A stretch of DNA of 64,000 nt from Taiwanofungus camphoratus. Its lineage: Eukaryota; Basidiomycota; Agaricomycetes; Polyporales; Taiwanofungaceae. Below, in pieces: positions 11,326 to 23,006 of the stretch. Location of the stretch: positions 496,001 through 560,000 of the forward strand of contig CP021222.1 of assembly GCA_003999685.1 (NCBI GenBank). The letters are read 5' to 3'. How positions within the stretch are numbered: position 1 is the first letter of the stretch; the number at the start of each line of letters is the position of its first letter. A program made the translations under genes and the position numbers. The notes under the pieces were generated by a model. That model had not been told where the DNA came from. It saw only the letters and a list, made by a program, of their open reading frames with translations, and ran no database searches.

Positions 11326-13230
11326 ATGCCGGTACCCAATTTTGAGTCGACTGAGCCAGCAGCATTTCTTCTGCTCACTTTGCCTGATGTAACACTGCAG
11401 ACGTCTGATGCGAAAACATCTGGTGCACTGGCTCTCGAGTGCGTAACACTGACTTCACCTCCTGACAAGCTTCCTGGTCCTACCCTCACTGACGACGTCA
11501 ATGAGATTGAAACGAAAGCCATTACTGCTTCCCTTTCATCGGAGGACCGTTCTGTCTACCTTGTTCTCCGCCTTCACCCCCTTGAACTCCCGCTTGACCC
11601 TACTTGTCACATTTCGCTATCCATATCACCCGACGGTACACGAACCTACACGTTCCATTCAGATGATTCTCCTGACAACGGAGCTTCCTCTATCCGGCTC
11701 TCAATACATCCCTCCACAGCTGACGAGCCGTCGCGGGCAGAGGACATTGGGACCTTTGAACACATTATAGCGCAGTATGCAGACCTCAGTCGGGAGTCTA
11801 CTGGCGACTCTCGCCTCGCTACTGAATCAAGTCGCGATTCATCCGCGAAAGCTCAGCGCGGACCAGACGCGGAGGAAGATTTGCGCGGCAGGCTGGTACT
11901 AATGGACGAGGCGAACGGAGACATTGTAGCTGAATTACCTCAAAAGCTGTCTATAACAGAGGACCCTGAGCTTGCCCATGAAGACCGTCGCCAGGAACGC
12001 GGTCAGGACGAGAAGGAAGCAAGTCCAGTGGTGCTGGAGTTGCCGGAGGATATGTACGATGCGTACACTGGCGAAGGCACTCATGTCATTACTGAAGGGA
12101 CCAACTCAGAGCTCGCAGATGCGCGAGAGATATTTGTGCATGCTGTGCCGCCAGAGGAGCAGGACTGGATAACCAAGTCTGCTACCTTCATCAGGTGTGT
12201 ACACTTTCACAAATCCGATTCATGTCTTGGCATTGACATGGATGTTTAAGTCGAGCTATAGACTCGTCCACATCCTTGCTTGTTAACGGCATCACATCCG
12301 CTTCGAGGTACTACATCAACAACTCGGCACCCTCTCCCCAATCCACCAATGCAGTCGGGTCTTTTGCGCCCTCTTCATCTAAAGCGTCACCCCACTCTGC
12401 GGCCGACACCAATGGGAACGACTCTCAGCAGCCTCCGCGCTCTCTTCTCCTTCTTACTTCGCCACGCACCCAAGCGGCCCTTTCACACGCGTACGCGATC
12501 AGCGGGCAGGCTGCGCGTGTGAGCCAGCGGACAGTCGCACTCGTGGAGAGCATGATCCGTCGCACCGTTAGCAGCTCAAGTGCTGAGCAGCAGGTTAGCG
12601 GTTCCAATGCGAAGGAATTAGAGGGCCAGAACATAATTGCGCAGAGACCAAAGACACCTCCGCCGCCCTATATTACCTCCCCGGCTAGTGGTGCCCAAGG
12701 CTACGTGGAGAACCCTCCGCTTCCCCCTCTCCGTAATGTCTCTACCGGCCCGTCTGGCCTTCCTCTCCCTCCTCGAACTCGACCTTCCTCACCACACACA
12801 TCAGGGAAATCTGCTGGCGCAGTCGCTTCTCAGCAAGATAGCTCAAGTGCAAACACACTGACTGATCAGACGCAGGGACAGCCACTGCGCACGCGCGACA
12901 AGCTGTGGCTTTCTGCAAACCTCGTTTTTGCGACCGTGGACGACTCAGCGCGGCGCGTGTGGGACGTTGGAAGCGAAAGGCTCGGCGCAGTCGTTGGACA
13001 TAAGTCAGTTTTGTCATCATTCCCTATGGATGTCTTGTCTGCTAATTCACTACGTTAGATATGGACCTGCAGCGCAGCATTCGACACATCTTGTGACACA
13101 TACAGCTCGGAACGTTGTGCTCGTATACATTGATATGCGCGGGTTCGCACGAAGAGCGTTGATCAGGAAGGCGGGGAAAGAGTGGGTAAAGGCGAAGTCT
13201 GGTACGGTGGTCAGGCAAGGAGGAAGTTAG
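11326..13230 (+). CDS. Spartin / senescence-domain protein, 3 exons
   Basis: Senescence-domain proteins related to spartin associate with lipid droplets and membranes. Exon 1 (11326-12194) encodes a long N-terminal region with an acidic, disordered middle, ending VPPEEQDWITKSATFI. After an intron to 12250, exon 2 gives RAIDSSTSLLVNGITSASRYYI, the start of the senescence domain, and LTSPRTQAALSHAYAISGQA with RVSQRTVALVESMIRR. Exon 3 (13059-13230) supplies YGPAAQHSTHLVTHTARNVV and VYIDMRGFARRALIRKAGKEW. The senescence domain is interrupted by a Ser/Pro-rich insert of about 100 residues (PPPPYITSPASG). Length is about 600 aa, usual for fungal members. The target membrane is inference from the family. 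Confidence 0.85.
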
Positions 13231-13565
13231 GGAAGTACTGCTGATAGCAAGACTTGGGCGGCGACTAGGTTTGATTCAGTATTCTCTGAATTGTATCATA
13301 TGCAATGTATATTTTGTTTTGCCTTCATTCATATAGGATGGTTTAGCGATGCGGCCAACAAAAATCCTGTATAAATTATTTGATATACAACGACTGTCAC
13401 AGCACAGTGAATCAGCTGTGCTAGCGCTCGTGCGCATACGTTTGACTGCTGGACCGCTATGACACCACTACAAAATGAGTAAAACGATATGCCGCCATTT
13501 CGCAACCATCATAGACGCTATCTTCATACTACCTGACAAGTTAAGTACGGAATTGCCTGAATGGC
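13231..13565. other. Convergent 3' spacer
   Basis: 335 bp between the convergent 3' ends of the spartin-like and EMC4 genes. Nothing else seen. Confidence 0.5.
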
Positions 13566-14313
13566 TCATATAAGTGCAATCTCCGGAGGCTACGGAAGAC
13601 TATATCAGTGAGAAGAAGAGATGACACCATCTAATTCGCTTACCTGTCCTCTTGTCTCGAAAGCTAGCCAGTCACCAGTCCCTGTGGGTAAGAGGCCCAT
13701 CGAGCGGCACTTCCAGAGCCCGAGAGCTAGCGTGAGGAGATTGCACAAGAAGTACACGACCTTTTGTAAGGGCAAGGTCCCGAGAGCCTTAGGTGGGGCT
13801 CTACTTGGTGCGAATGGTGCAAACGCTGGGCCCCAGATCGAGCGGACAGGTCAAGGTTCGCGGAGACGATGGTGGAGGAGTAAAAACATGACATACCGGT
13901 ATTTATCGCTGCTAGATTTTTGAACGGGCTCAGGAGGAGCATGAAGACGATGCCGATGCTAAAGATCTGCACACCACCTCCGGACATGTACAGCATGAAC
14001 GCCTGCATCGGGAGCGATTTGGCCGGCGAGATAGCGAGGTCCCATGCACGCGTGCTCTTCATGTTCTCGTAAGATGCAGTGGCGGCAGCGGACGCTTTGC
14101 TGGGTGCCTTAGACTGCCAAACAGACGGAGCGTGGAATCAGACAAGGAAGGCTCAAGAGAGAGCTTATGAATGTACTGCTGAACTCGATGTGGAGAAGGC
14201 AGGGGGTGGTGGTAAGTTCTTCCATCTGATAGGATATTAATCTTGTAGACAGACGATGTTTACAGAGTTCTTGCTGCTCACTTTGAAGGCTCTATTGTTG
14301 TAGTTGTCGCCAT
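13566..14313 (-). CDS. EMC4: ER membrane protein complex subunit 4, 5 exons
   Basis: EMC4 is part of the ER membrane insertase that places tail-anchored and multi-pass proteins. The start at 14313 encodes [12 protein letters not shown] small exon follows ([16 protein letters not shown]), then an exon with [20 protein letters not shown] and the hallmark [20 protein letters not shown] and [20 protein letters not shown]. The next exon gives [40 protein letters not shown] and [18 protein letters not shown], and a last micro-exon ends PPEIALI. All junctions keep frame by my hand splice. Two strong membrane helices and total length near 180 aa match the family. The track of conserved words is unbroken, so the gene looks intact. 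Confidence 0.92.
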
Positions 14314-16091
14314 GTCGGTTTGAAGTCGCTCAAGCAAACGCTAAAAGGCTAGTCGATGCCAAATGAGGCTGAAGCGCTGATCACTCGACGATTTAGTTAC
14401 TTAGTGCTCGAGGTTGTAGTTGGGCTGTTTGCAATGCTCTTCTGGGTATTCACTGTTTACATCTACTCGTGGTTTCGCCTTACAATCCAAGGCTTGACAT
14501 GTGATAGGACGTGAAAATAACAATGGAGCGTAACATTAAATAGGCGTTAAGAACATAAGCTATGAGTAAACTTTCTCCACCGTGTTCCTAGCTATCCTTA
14601 GGCCTTATCATCGAAATTTATTGGTGGCCCGTCGTCTTTTATTGTCAATGTGATCCCGGTGTATGGCATGTGAATTCTGTCAGAATTATTTTTCTCAAGT
14701 TCAGCCATTTGGTTCAGAGTGTCGTAGTCCTAGCAGCGGTTGAATCTTGCAGATGCTATTGTGTATACGGTATACGATCTCCTCGATTCAGTACGTCCAG
14801 GAGTGAATGCGTTTCGCATACCGCATCATGGCGCCTGGAGTGCGTCTTCTTTCATCTTCCTCGCTTGAAGAAAGAAAGAACGGATGACGGTTTTAACCTT
14901 GCATTGGGGACTCTGCATACAGATGCACTCGGGTCATTAATTGAGTCCGCTGGTCAATTCCTGTATCATTGGTTGCATATCAAGGTCTAGTCACTGCTAG
15001 GTCTTTAGACAAGACTCAACAGAAGATCTCAATAGATGACCTTGTGACTTTTGGGAACAAGACTGTACTGCGCACATGGGATCTGGTTGTTATCTTTGCG
15101 TAGCATCCGGTTCCTGTATTAATGCTCAAGCCAATGGAAGGTTTGTTCAACAATCTCGAGGGAAATTTATTACTGAGTATGATGAGCAGCGCTCGGAGCT
15201 TCCTAAGGGTGTTATACCTACAACCGTCTGTATAGGCATTCAGAGAGAGAAGTCGCGGAACTGAATACGTATAAGTGCCCGAGGTTGGTTGCTGTCGACT
15301 AGGGCGAATAAGTGGCGAACACTAGCAGTTCGCATTATATATGTAAGTGAATCTACTTCGCCTGCTTTTGTGGCCACTTGTATAGATCAGACGACATTAT
15401 GGAAAGCCGATTACTAGTTTCCTCGGAATTTGTTATTCGATTAATAATGTTTCGCGAGGTCGCAGTATTGTATCGCTGCTTTCGTTGTGATAGAAATCAA
15501 TTTGTATTCAACCAGAATCTAAGTTTTAGCCTTCATTTAGTCGGAAAGTGGCGAACGAGGTTCAGGGCAGGCATTCCGGAAAGGGCACTGAAACGGTCAA
15601 CAGTTGTCAGGACTCCTGGGCACAAGGCAGCGCGGCAATCGTTACTCGCCCATCCTGCTCGTCACGGCCGTCCTTGTCAACAGTGCAGTTGCATCGCCCA
15701 CGTTGCTCAAGCCTCCTTTAGGTTCGTCCGTTGTTAGCAATAAGACGCTCTAGGCTCGTGGAATAACAGCCCCTCAGGCTGGTCTGAGACCGCGTTCCGG
15801 TTTGTTTACAGATAGAATAACCTCGGCTGGTATTTCGTTGTCCCCAAGACTCCGTTTCTACAAGCCTACGTCCCATTAGCAAGGTGAGCTTTCGCCTATT
15901 GTATCCTTGGGGACAACGTTCGCGTCCGCCGCCAACACCCATGGTACACGTCAAGTAGTGACACGCGAGCGTTGTATGCTTGCGTCTATCACAAGACCGA
16001 TACTAGATCGGACTGGATTTAACCTACTCGCTGATTTCAGTCTCAAATCACACCAGCTACACGTTTGCTCGATATAGTAGACGTGAGAGCT
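14314..16091. other. Gene-poor divergent spacer, EMC4 / CDC42
   Basis: About 1.8 kb with no supported gene. Frames up to 119 codons occur but show no family motif, no splice continuity and no strand preference. The two flanking promoters must lie here. Confidence 0.5.
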
Positions 16092-16914
16092 ATGCAGACG
16101 ATAAAGTGTGTAGTCGTAGGAGATGGTGCGGTCGGCAAGGTTCGTTTGAGTATTACTCTGGTTTTTCATCACAGTTGACATGGAGGTCGTTCGTGGCAAT
16201 CTATATAGACGTGTCTCTTGATCTCGTACACTACGAACAAGTTCCCAAGTGAATATGTTCCAACTGTGCGTACTATCTGCTGAGCAGCCTGTAAGACAAG
16301 CGCCCATAAATCTGACAGGTTTTCGATAATTATGCGGTCACTGTCATGATCGGAGACGATCCCTATACTTTGGGACTGTTCGACACCGCTGGTATGCTCA
16401 TCCCTTCCATGTTCCTACGCCATTGAGCTTAGCAACCGTTGTATCGGCTTCTATTGACACGCGACAGGCCAGGAGGATTACGATCGTCTTCGACCATTAT
16501 CGTATCCACAAACGGACGTGTTCCTTGTCTGTTTCAGTGTGACTTCTCCGGCTTCCTTTGAGAACGTCAAGGAAAAATGGTTCCCAGAAGTTCATCATCA
16601 CTGTCCTGGCGTACCGTGCCTCATCGTTGGCACGCAAATCGATTTGCGGGACGACCCCCAGGTGTTGGAGAAGTTGGCAAGACAGAAGCAGAGGCCTGTG
16701 ACAAGCGAGCAAGGCGAGCGGCTGGCTCGGGAACTCGGCGCGGTCAAATATGTGGAGTGCTCGGCACTAACACAGAAGGGACTGAAGAATGTCTTCGATG
16801 AGGTGAGTTTACTTCTTGCGGGCAGTCTCATGAGCTATAACGATTTTGCAGGCAATCGTAGCAGCTTTGGAGCCCCCCGTATTCAAGAAGAGACATAAAT
16901 GCGTTATTGTCTAA
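16092..16914 (+). CDS. CDC42: Cdc42 Rho-family GTPase, multiple exons
   Basis: Rho GTPase that sets cell polarity and actin organisation at hyphal tips. Exon 1 starts at 16092 with [16 protein letters not shown] (P-loop); the following small exon gives [19 protein letters not shown] (switch I). Then come [40 protein letters not shown] (switch II), [11 protein letters not shown] (the TQID version of the guanine-specificity motif typical of Cdc42) and [19 protein letters not shown] final intron (GTGAGT...GCAG, about 16803-16851) joins to [20 protein letters not shown]. That is a polybasic stretch with a CVIV CAAX prenylation box, stop at 16912-16914. The short Rho insert helix is present. Rac has different switch-adjacent residues, so Cdc42 is the better call. 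Confidence 0.95.
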
Positions 16915-17665
16915 TGGAGACTTTCTCAGCTTATTACGCCTTTCCACTACTTTCATGACCATCCAATCTTTCATGCCACGATTCAGCGATATATCTTTCT
17001 TTCCCGTCTCAATGCTCATCCACTCATAAATACAGACATCCCGCCCCCTGCCTGGTTACCAATTTTTGGCCTTTTCGTCTGAGGATGTGCCGAGCTGTCT
17101 GTTCTCGGCTCGGAATGTCCTGGTCTTCTTTCAGTTTTCAACATTGTGTAGTTCATATAGTCTGCAATTGGGTACAAGGGGGTATCTAATACCCATGAGT
17201 TGGAGAATGAGCTGTTTGTTCGGATTTCGCTCAGAAATCGCAACCAGCGCGGATGGCTGGATGATAGGAGCAGACCTTCGAAGGACGATTTTTCTGCCGT
17301 GAAGATAGTCTCTGTATGATATACCACGTCGGGCGTGAAGGAACAAAAAGGATACATGTCTGTGTCTAGCTATGCAAGATCACGTTCTCAAGTCGTAAGA
17401 TGTAGTAAAACTAAGGCGCTCAAGGTGGAAACTGTCCTGGATCATTCGTAATGAGAACACATCGTGACTGAAAGGTTTCAGCGTCATTAATCAGGGCGTC
17501 GAGATCAAATGCCCCGTTTACTCGCAGGCATCAAAGTCCACTCGTATGGGGTGGTAGGGCGCGCCACGATAGACGTCTGAGGGTCGGTCCCATATTAAAA
17601 AGCCACTACTACGCACTCTGAGTAAATCTCACCAAACAGCGATTACATTCTTCTTGCTCGGGGCA
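16915..17665. other. Spacer between convergent genes
   Basis: 750 bp. A 113-codon minus-strand frame at 17016-17357 has no recognisable domain and a random-looking composition; it is not called as a gene. Confidence 0.45.
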
Positions 17666-17938
17666 TTAGTGGCGGCCGGGACCCACCAGCTGGCATGTCA
17701 TGTCTTCATGAGAAACAGTATCATGCAAACAGCTTCCGATCACTGACCCAGAAGGCTTTCCAAAGCCATCATATTGGCGTTTGACTGGGGTAGAGCCATC
17801 ACGACGTTTGATCTGGTACTGTTTCAAAGCCTTCTTGATCACAGCGTCATCATGAGGGATGGGCGTGGCGATCGCACATAGCGCAAATGCAAGGAAGGCA
17901 ATGAGAAACAGGAAGGAACGGCTCTGCATGATCATCAA
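17666..17938 (-). CDS. Small secreted peptide precursor with dibasic cleavage sites
   Basis: A 90-aa frame on the minus strand. Residues 1-25 form a textbook signal peptide: SRSFLFLIAFLAFALCAIAT, followed by PIPHDD as a likely cleavage region. The mature part is short and carries KRR and VKRQYDGFGKPSG, that is, two dibasic sites of the kind cut by the Golgi Kex2 protease. This suggests release of a small peptide. There may be an intron: removing GTCAGT...CCAG gives a different C-terminus (GWWVPAATNAPSKKN) with a stop near 17640. There is no CAAX box, so it is not a standard basidiomycete mating pheromone. Family unknown. Confidence 0.55.
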   Translation of the reverse strand: MMIMQSRSFLFLIAFLAFALCAIATPIPHDDAVIKKALKQYQIKRRDGSTPVKRQYDGFGKPSGSVIGSCLHDTVSHEDMTCQLVGPGRH

Positions 17939-18277
17939 ACTCAGAGAATAAGGGGTCTAGTTGCCCAGTAGCTGTTCAAATGTCATCACCTTTTAACCTA
18001 ATAGTGTAACGAGCGCTCGGTACGGGTTCAGGCAGCGAAGCGAATAGATATACTTTGGAAGCCACGAAATTATGCCATGACGGCGGCAAACAATCAAAAA
18101 TCGCAAAGGAAACTCGGAAGTGTCCTTGCAATGTAGATAGAACGTGTATAAGGCGGCTCACCAATGAATTTGAATCAATCAGAGGGGAGAGGCAGGAACT
18201 AGACACCTTAATACCGACCTTCGGGTCCCGTAAGCCCTTGGCTGAGTGGAATCAAGGAATCAGTACAACTTCCTTTA
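17939..18277. other. Spacer
   Basis: Contains a 76-codon minus-strand frame (17976-18206) without recognisable features. It could be a distal exon of the frame at 18278-18538, but I found no splice connection. Confidence 0.35.
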
Positions 18278-18538
18278 TCACCAGACCCAATGTGGACAGG
18301 TAAGGCCGGCCGAATTCCATTGTCTTACATGCAGGTACTGCCTAGAATACGAAACGAGGAAAGCCTGAGAGTTTAGACCCATAGATTGACGAGACAAGTA
18401 CAGTCCACTTTTCGTGGAGATCTGTTCATCGAGAATATGCATAAGTGTGGTGAGTTGCGACAACCACTGGTTTTGTGCCTCCAGAGGATCCTGGGACGAC
18501 ATTGCACGTACGCTAAGCACGCCTTGATTCAAGTCCAT
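18278..18538 (-). CDS. Possible small coiled-coil protein exon, divergent from SF3B4
   Basis: An 86-codon frame beginning 86 bp upstream of the SF3B4 start on the opposite strand. Residues 13-45 (AMSSQDPLEAQNQWLSQLTT and MHILDEQISTKS) form an amphipathic, coiled-coil-like helix and look protein-like, unlike the rest of the spacer. The tail after an internal TCTCAG is not convincing and is probably intronic. I do not recognise a family. It may be the first exon of a small gene, or chance. Confidence 0.3.
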   Translation of the reverse strand: MDLNQGVLSVRAMSSQDPLEAQNQWLSQLTTLMHILDEQISTKSGLYLSRQSMGLNSQAFLVSYSRQYLHVRQWNSAGLTCPHWVW

Positions 18539-18624
18539 GATCCAAGTATATGATTTGAGATTCCGGGGGGTGTCGCCACTCGACGCAAAGCGTCGTAAAC
18601 AACGAGCTTTCGGCTGCTACCACC

Positions 18625-19912
18625 ATGTCGCGTCCGCAAGATGACAGAAATCAGGAAGCGACCGTGTATCTCGTAAGTCTGCGACCCGGAATGGACAGGG
18701 AATAATACTTGAGATAAAACGGCGTAGGGCAACTTGGATGAACGATGTTCGGACGCATTGGTCTGGGAGTTAATGTTACAAGCTGGTCCAGTCGGTCAGT
18801 AAACTCAATGAGGTCCTGAGCTTTGCGTTTGATTTATCTTATCCAACTGTAGTCAATGTTCACCTGCCTAAGGATCGCATTTCCATGGCACATCAAGGCT
18901 ACGGTTTTTGTGAGTTTTTGACAGAGGAGGATGCGGAATACGCTTGTAAAATTATGAATCAAATAAAGTTATGGGGTAAACCCATCAGAGTTAATAAGGT
19001 TTGTAACAGGTTTTCATCAACTCATCACGAGCTCGAACTTTCGTTCTACTGCCGGTTGACACTTCCATGATCTTGTTGTCCACCTTATCACTCTGCTGAT
19101 ATGCATTTGATTACAGGCATCATCGGACAAGAAACAACTCGATGTTGGTGCAAACCTCTTTATCGGTAATCTGGACGAGAACGTGGACGAACGACTGTTA
19201 TATGACACGTTCAGTGCGTTTGGTGTGATGGCAACTACTGCGAAGGTATTTGTAGGCTCCGGACTCCATATGCCCTTCCCCCTATTTGATGGCCGGCGTC
19301 TTGCTGACGTGTCTTCTTGCCTAGATAGCTCGCGACCCAAGTACTGGGAAGTCGAAAGGTTATGGCTTTGTGTCTTACACTGATTTCGAATCTTCGGATG
19401 CTGCTATCGAGTCTATGAACGGCCAGTTCCTGATGAACAAAGCAATCACCGTTCAATACGCATTCAAAAAAGACGGCAAGGGTGAACGGCACGGTACTCC
19501 TGCTGAGCGCCTTCTTGCTGCACAAGCTCGGAAAAATAACGCCCTCCCTGTATCCGCTCGGCCTCCGCCTGCACCTATGGCTTTTGGGCCTCGTCCGCCT
19601 ATACCTGGATATCAAGGTCCATATCAGGGTCAGTTTGCAGGGGCACTGGCACAGCCTCCACCTCCGCCTGGATTCACTCCGCAGCAGACAATTGTTCCGC
19701 AGGCAATGCCAATGCAAATGGCTGGAATGCCCCCAGGTGTCCCAATGGGCATGCCGCCGCCTCCACAGAGCGTTCCTCTCTATACCCCTCCCCCTGCTTT
19801 TGCTCCGCCTCCGCCCCCTCCTGGTTTCATGTCTCAGGGAATGCCTGGCATGGGCCCTCCCATGATGCCTCCTCCACCTCCAGGCGGCCCGCAGCAGCCG
19901 TATATGGGTTGA
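18625..19912 (+). CDS. HSH49: Splicing factor 3B subunit 4 (SAP49/Hsh49), multiple exons
   Basis: Subunit of the U2 snRNP SF3b complex that helps anchor U2 at the branch site. Exon 1 encodes [16 protein letters not shown] (18625-18672); exon 2 gives [20 protein letters not shown]. The next exon supplies [20 protein letters not shown] and [18 protein letters not shown], completing RRM1. RRM2 reads [20 protein letters not shown] and [20 protein letters not shown]. After [20 protein letters not shown]-type linker sequence the last 130 residues are Pro/Met/Gly-rich with PPPPPG runs, the normal SF3B4 tail. Length is about 350 aa. Every conserved block is present, including both RNP1 motifs (YGFCEF, YGFVSY). 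Confidence 0.95.
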
Positions 19913-21085
19913 TCAGCCTTCGTGTCTACAATGGTCATTGTGTATCCTTTGGTAACGTTGTAATTTTAGTGCTTTCTCACAATTCAATGTAACTTGCGGC
20001 CCATTCCTTGACCTAGCTGAATCAGGCATGATGAATCAGTTCATAGTGCTTGCTGGACACGGCAGGTCTGTTCGGAATACCTGCCGAGGCTCAGCCTAAT
20101 TGCTATCGAACGAATTTGGGTTGTTCCTTTTGTCCTCATCCGCCCTATTACCGGTCAGACGCCCTGAGATACACAGGGAATAAATGTTATTCGGATGGCA
20201 TTGTCAGGGTTTTCTGCGGAACGTTCCTTTTCCTCTGAAGCGGACGGAACAGCGTCTGCTAGTCGTGACGCACGACCTTTATACAGTTAACCCGCGGTAG
20301 GTCCGTATGCCAGAAGTCAACATCGAGCCGAGGTTGGCGACTTTTTGTGAATGAGTTAACTTGCCCAATGTTAGACTAGCCAGATGTCCCTACATACTCA
20401 ATCCATTCTCTCTGGGAGAAATGAGTAAAGTGCTATAATGGTGTATCCTTCGCTCCGCTGCTGCCATTTGGACTGCGGCAGGAAGACCCAATGAAATTGG
20501 GCAAAGTGTCTCGTCCCATTTACTGAGTGGATCTGAGAGTTTCCAGTACATACGTGCTATCCATGCAGAATAACAAATGCTGGTTATGTCTCATTAGGCA
20601 TTCTAATGCGGAGTTTGTCCATTCTTCATCCATCTACGGTATGGCCGTGACTCACAGATCTTTGGCTCTTTTCAGATACTTTGATCCACATTGAGTAAGA
20701 TTAGGATTACATCCTACAGTTTTCGTGTCTATAGCCTTACAATTCCGATAGCCCCAATACCCTTGCTTAGATTGGCTCAATGGCAATCTCAAGATCGTGC
20801 TGCATGAATGGAGATCCTCGCCCCAAAAGCCCTGAGAATCAACAGGGCCCTTCCCCAATGTCAGATTCGTGTAACTTCCTTGTATGGTTCCTGTCATCAT
20901 TCAATGCCTCAAAACAGAAGTGATGTTGCGGTGGAGCCTCCATTAGACTAAGTTCAGTGATATAATGTGTATAACAGATCATATAGAATTGATCTCTCTC
21001 CTCTCTAGAGTATATCGACGCAACACGAGAGATGCATACTGAATAATTTGAGTGACAGAGTTCGTCATTTTTTAGCCCTTCTTAT
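19913..21085. other. Spacer between convergent SF3B4 and AhpD-like genes
   Basis: 1.17 kb, no supported gene. It holds one short perfect hairpin (listed separately). Confidence 0.5.
20060..20086. repeat. Short perfect hairpin downstream of SF3B4
   Basis: CGGCAGGT at 20060-20067 pairs exactly with ACCTGCCG at 20079-20086 around an 11-nt loop. It is 148 bp past the SF3B4 stop and could be in its 3' untranslated region. Function unknown; such 8-bp stems also arise by chance. Confidence 0.4.
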
Positions 21086-21991
21086 CTAGATAACTTCCGG
21101 AACGCCGGACTTCCACTTAACACCAGCCTTCTGTGAGACTTTCATGGCAATTTCTCTGACAGCTTTCGCCTCCTCGAGCGTCGCGCCACCATTCTGTGCG
21201 TTAGCAAGATGCCAGACTATTTGCCTGGGTGCGTCGACAGCTATGAGCGCTGCTACAATAACGTAGGACGTCTCAACCTGAGAGAGCACGGAAGTTCCGC
21301 CATAGGTTACCCCATAGCCGATGGTGTTACTCCACCAGCCTGCGTTATACAACCTGTAAGCAACAGATTAGTACATATAGAGATGCTCACCTAGGTCCGG
21401 GTAAGCAGAATCTAACAGAGTCTGCACAGAGTCTGCAGTGTCCCGATACATGGACCGGAAGAGCTGCTCGCCACTCTTCTCGTACGCCTCCATATTCTTT
21501 TTCGTGTCCCTAAAACACGGCGGAAATCAATTTCAAGATAAGAATCCATCGACCGTATGCTTCTTTTACCTGATTATGACTTTGCTCTGCAATTCCTCAG
21601 GCATGACCGTGTGCAGGGCAATGAGGCTATCGATGACCTTGATGTAGCGGTCAGATGACAAGCCTCCCGATCCGCAGACTTCATCGTTACTTACCCGCGG
21701 TACTCCACTTAGAAGTCCAGATTGCAATAATGCCTCCCGTATTTTATTCGCCAATCTCAGTCTCTCCTCGCGAACTTTCTCTGCGTTTGCGTGACTCTGG
21801 ACTAGCTTTAACTCAGCCAATGCGGATTCGAAGACTATAGGTACAGCTTCGGCCCGATGGCTTGCGCTGAATGCGACAGCTGCAACGAGATACCAAGGCT
21901 GTGCTAATACAGCATCAGGGGTCGGAGCTTGGCGAGTTGGGTATAGAGATTTAAGCTCGTTCAAAAATTCGTCAGTGGCAAGGTCGGTCAT
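21086..21991 (-). CDS. AhpD-like / carboxymuconolactone-decarboxylase-fold protein, 3 exons
   Basis: All-helical AhpD-like protein. The fold includes alkylhydroperoxidase and carboxymuconolactone decarboxylase; many fungal members have no known substrate. Exon 1 (21991 to about 21568) includes PWYLVAAVAFSASHRAEAVP, LLQSGLLSGVPR and SLIALHTVMPEELQSKVIIR. Exon 2 gives DTKKNMEAYEKSGEQLFRSM and LLDSAYPDL. Exon 3 gives GWWSNTIGYGVTYGGTSVLS, ETSYVIVAALIAVDAPRQIV and a helical C-terminus ending at 21086. The classic AhpD Cys-x-x-Cys is not visible, so a redox role is doubtful. The exon 2/3 junction does not resolve in frame with the obvious GTGAGC donor and TTACAG acceptor; this may be an unusual splice or a frameshift. 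Confidence 0.75.
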
Positions 21992-22317
21992 GATGCTGCA
22001 GGTGGCAAAGAAGCTGACTTGAGACTTGCGCTTTACTTATAACTTTGATCATAAACTCCTTTGACGCTGGCTGGCCACGAGAAGTACGCATGGCGAGAGA
22101 GCTCGTGTTGTTTCTGAAGCCTTACTAATGCTAATTATGCGAGTGAAACAAATCAAATACTAGGGCTTCATGGGAAGTGTAAAAAGGTGTAGAAGTGCAA
22201 AATCTTGTCCAGAGCACCACAAACACCACGAAATCTCATAAAACTTAGCTGAGGTATAGATACAATAGTATTCTAATGGTTCATCAAGTTTTGGTATGAA
22301 AATATATAATGTAGCCA

Positions 22318-22560
22318 TGTTACAAGATGTAAATGTGCTGTTGTGAGACCCAGACATGGTGATTTCTCGACCTTGACGAGCAGATCTACTCCAATCTTGT
22401 GCACTGTTCCTCCTGAAAATTTGGGTGAGTCAGGGCCAAGCACCTTTGATTCAGACCCTTTATTTTTTATACAAGAAATTGTCGTGGTTTCATACAATTC
22501 AACAAACATTGCTTGAGCGTGACGACTTCAGCCCCACAGCCTCAGAAAGGAAATCACACT
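22318..22560. repeat. Diverged direct repeat, copy 1
   Basis: Aligns by eye with 23350-23590 over about 230 bp. Anchors shared by both copies are TTACAAG-TG-AAATG, GAGCAGATCTA and CAG-C-CTCAGAAA. Most differences are C/T or G/A. A 78-codon minus-strand frame crosses it (22273-22509) but is not recognised as a protein. Confidence 0.55.
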
Positions 22561-23006
22561 TACATATGTTGTTGTAGATAAATTCGCACCGAGGGAAGAC
22601 AATAATGTTCTGAGGCTCAGAAGGAGCCGTTTATATACTACTAAGTAATAAAGCATTCTAACTAGAGTAGTGGGAGACAAAGATCCTTGTGTGATGTTAG
22701 TTCATAATGGATCTCGTTCAAAGTCCTTTGAGCGCGGTTAAAGTGAACACGCCAAAGCAGCCGCACCATACTGGTGTCAGTTGTCTTCATACAAAGCGGA
22801 AACTCCAACAACATACTCCCTTTGAACCCACAGGTTTTTTGATCTTCTGAGTTGGTTTGAGGGGATTTTATTTATTTATTTATTATTTTTTTAATCTAGT
22901 TTGTGGGGATTTGATATCCATAACTTATGCTCTCATATACTCAACACCTCATATCTTCTTGGGGGGTAAAACTCAGATAACTCCAGAATAGCCAATTACA
23001 TCAGGG

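Noticed and set aside
17016-17357. 113-codon minus-strand frame downstream of CDC42
   Set aside because: No domain, no signal peptide, no splice continuation; composition random.
22273-22509. 78-codon minus-strand frame in the first diverged repeat, considered as a gene fragment
   Set aside because: The second copy of the repeat has several stops in the same frame and no family is recognisable; treated as repeat sequence.
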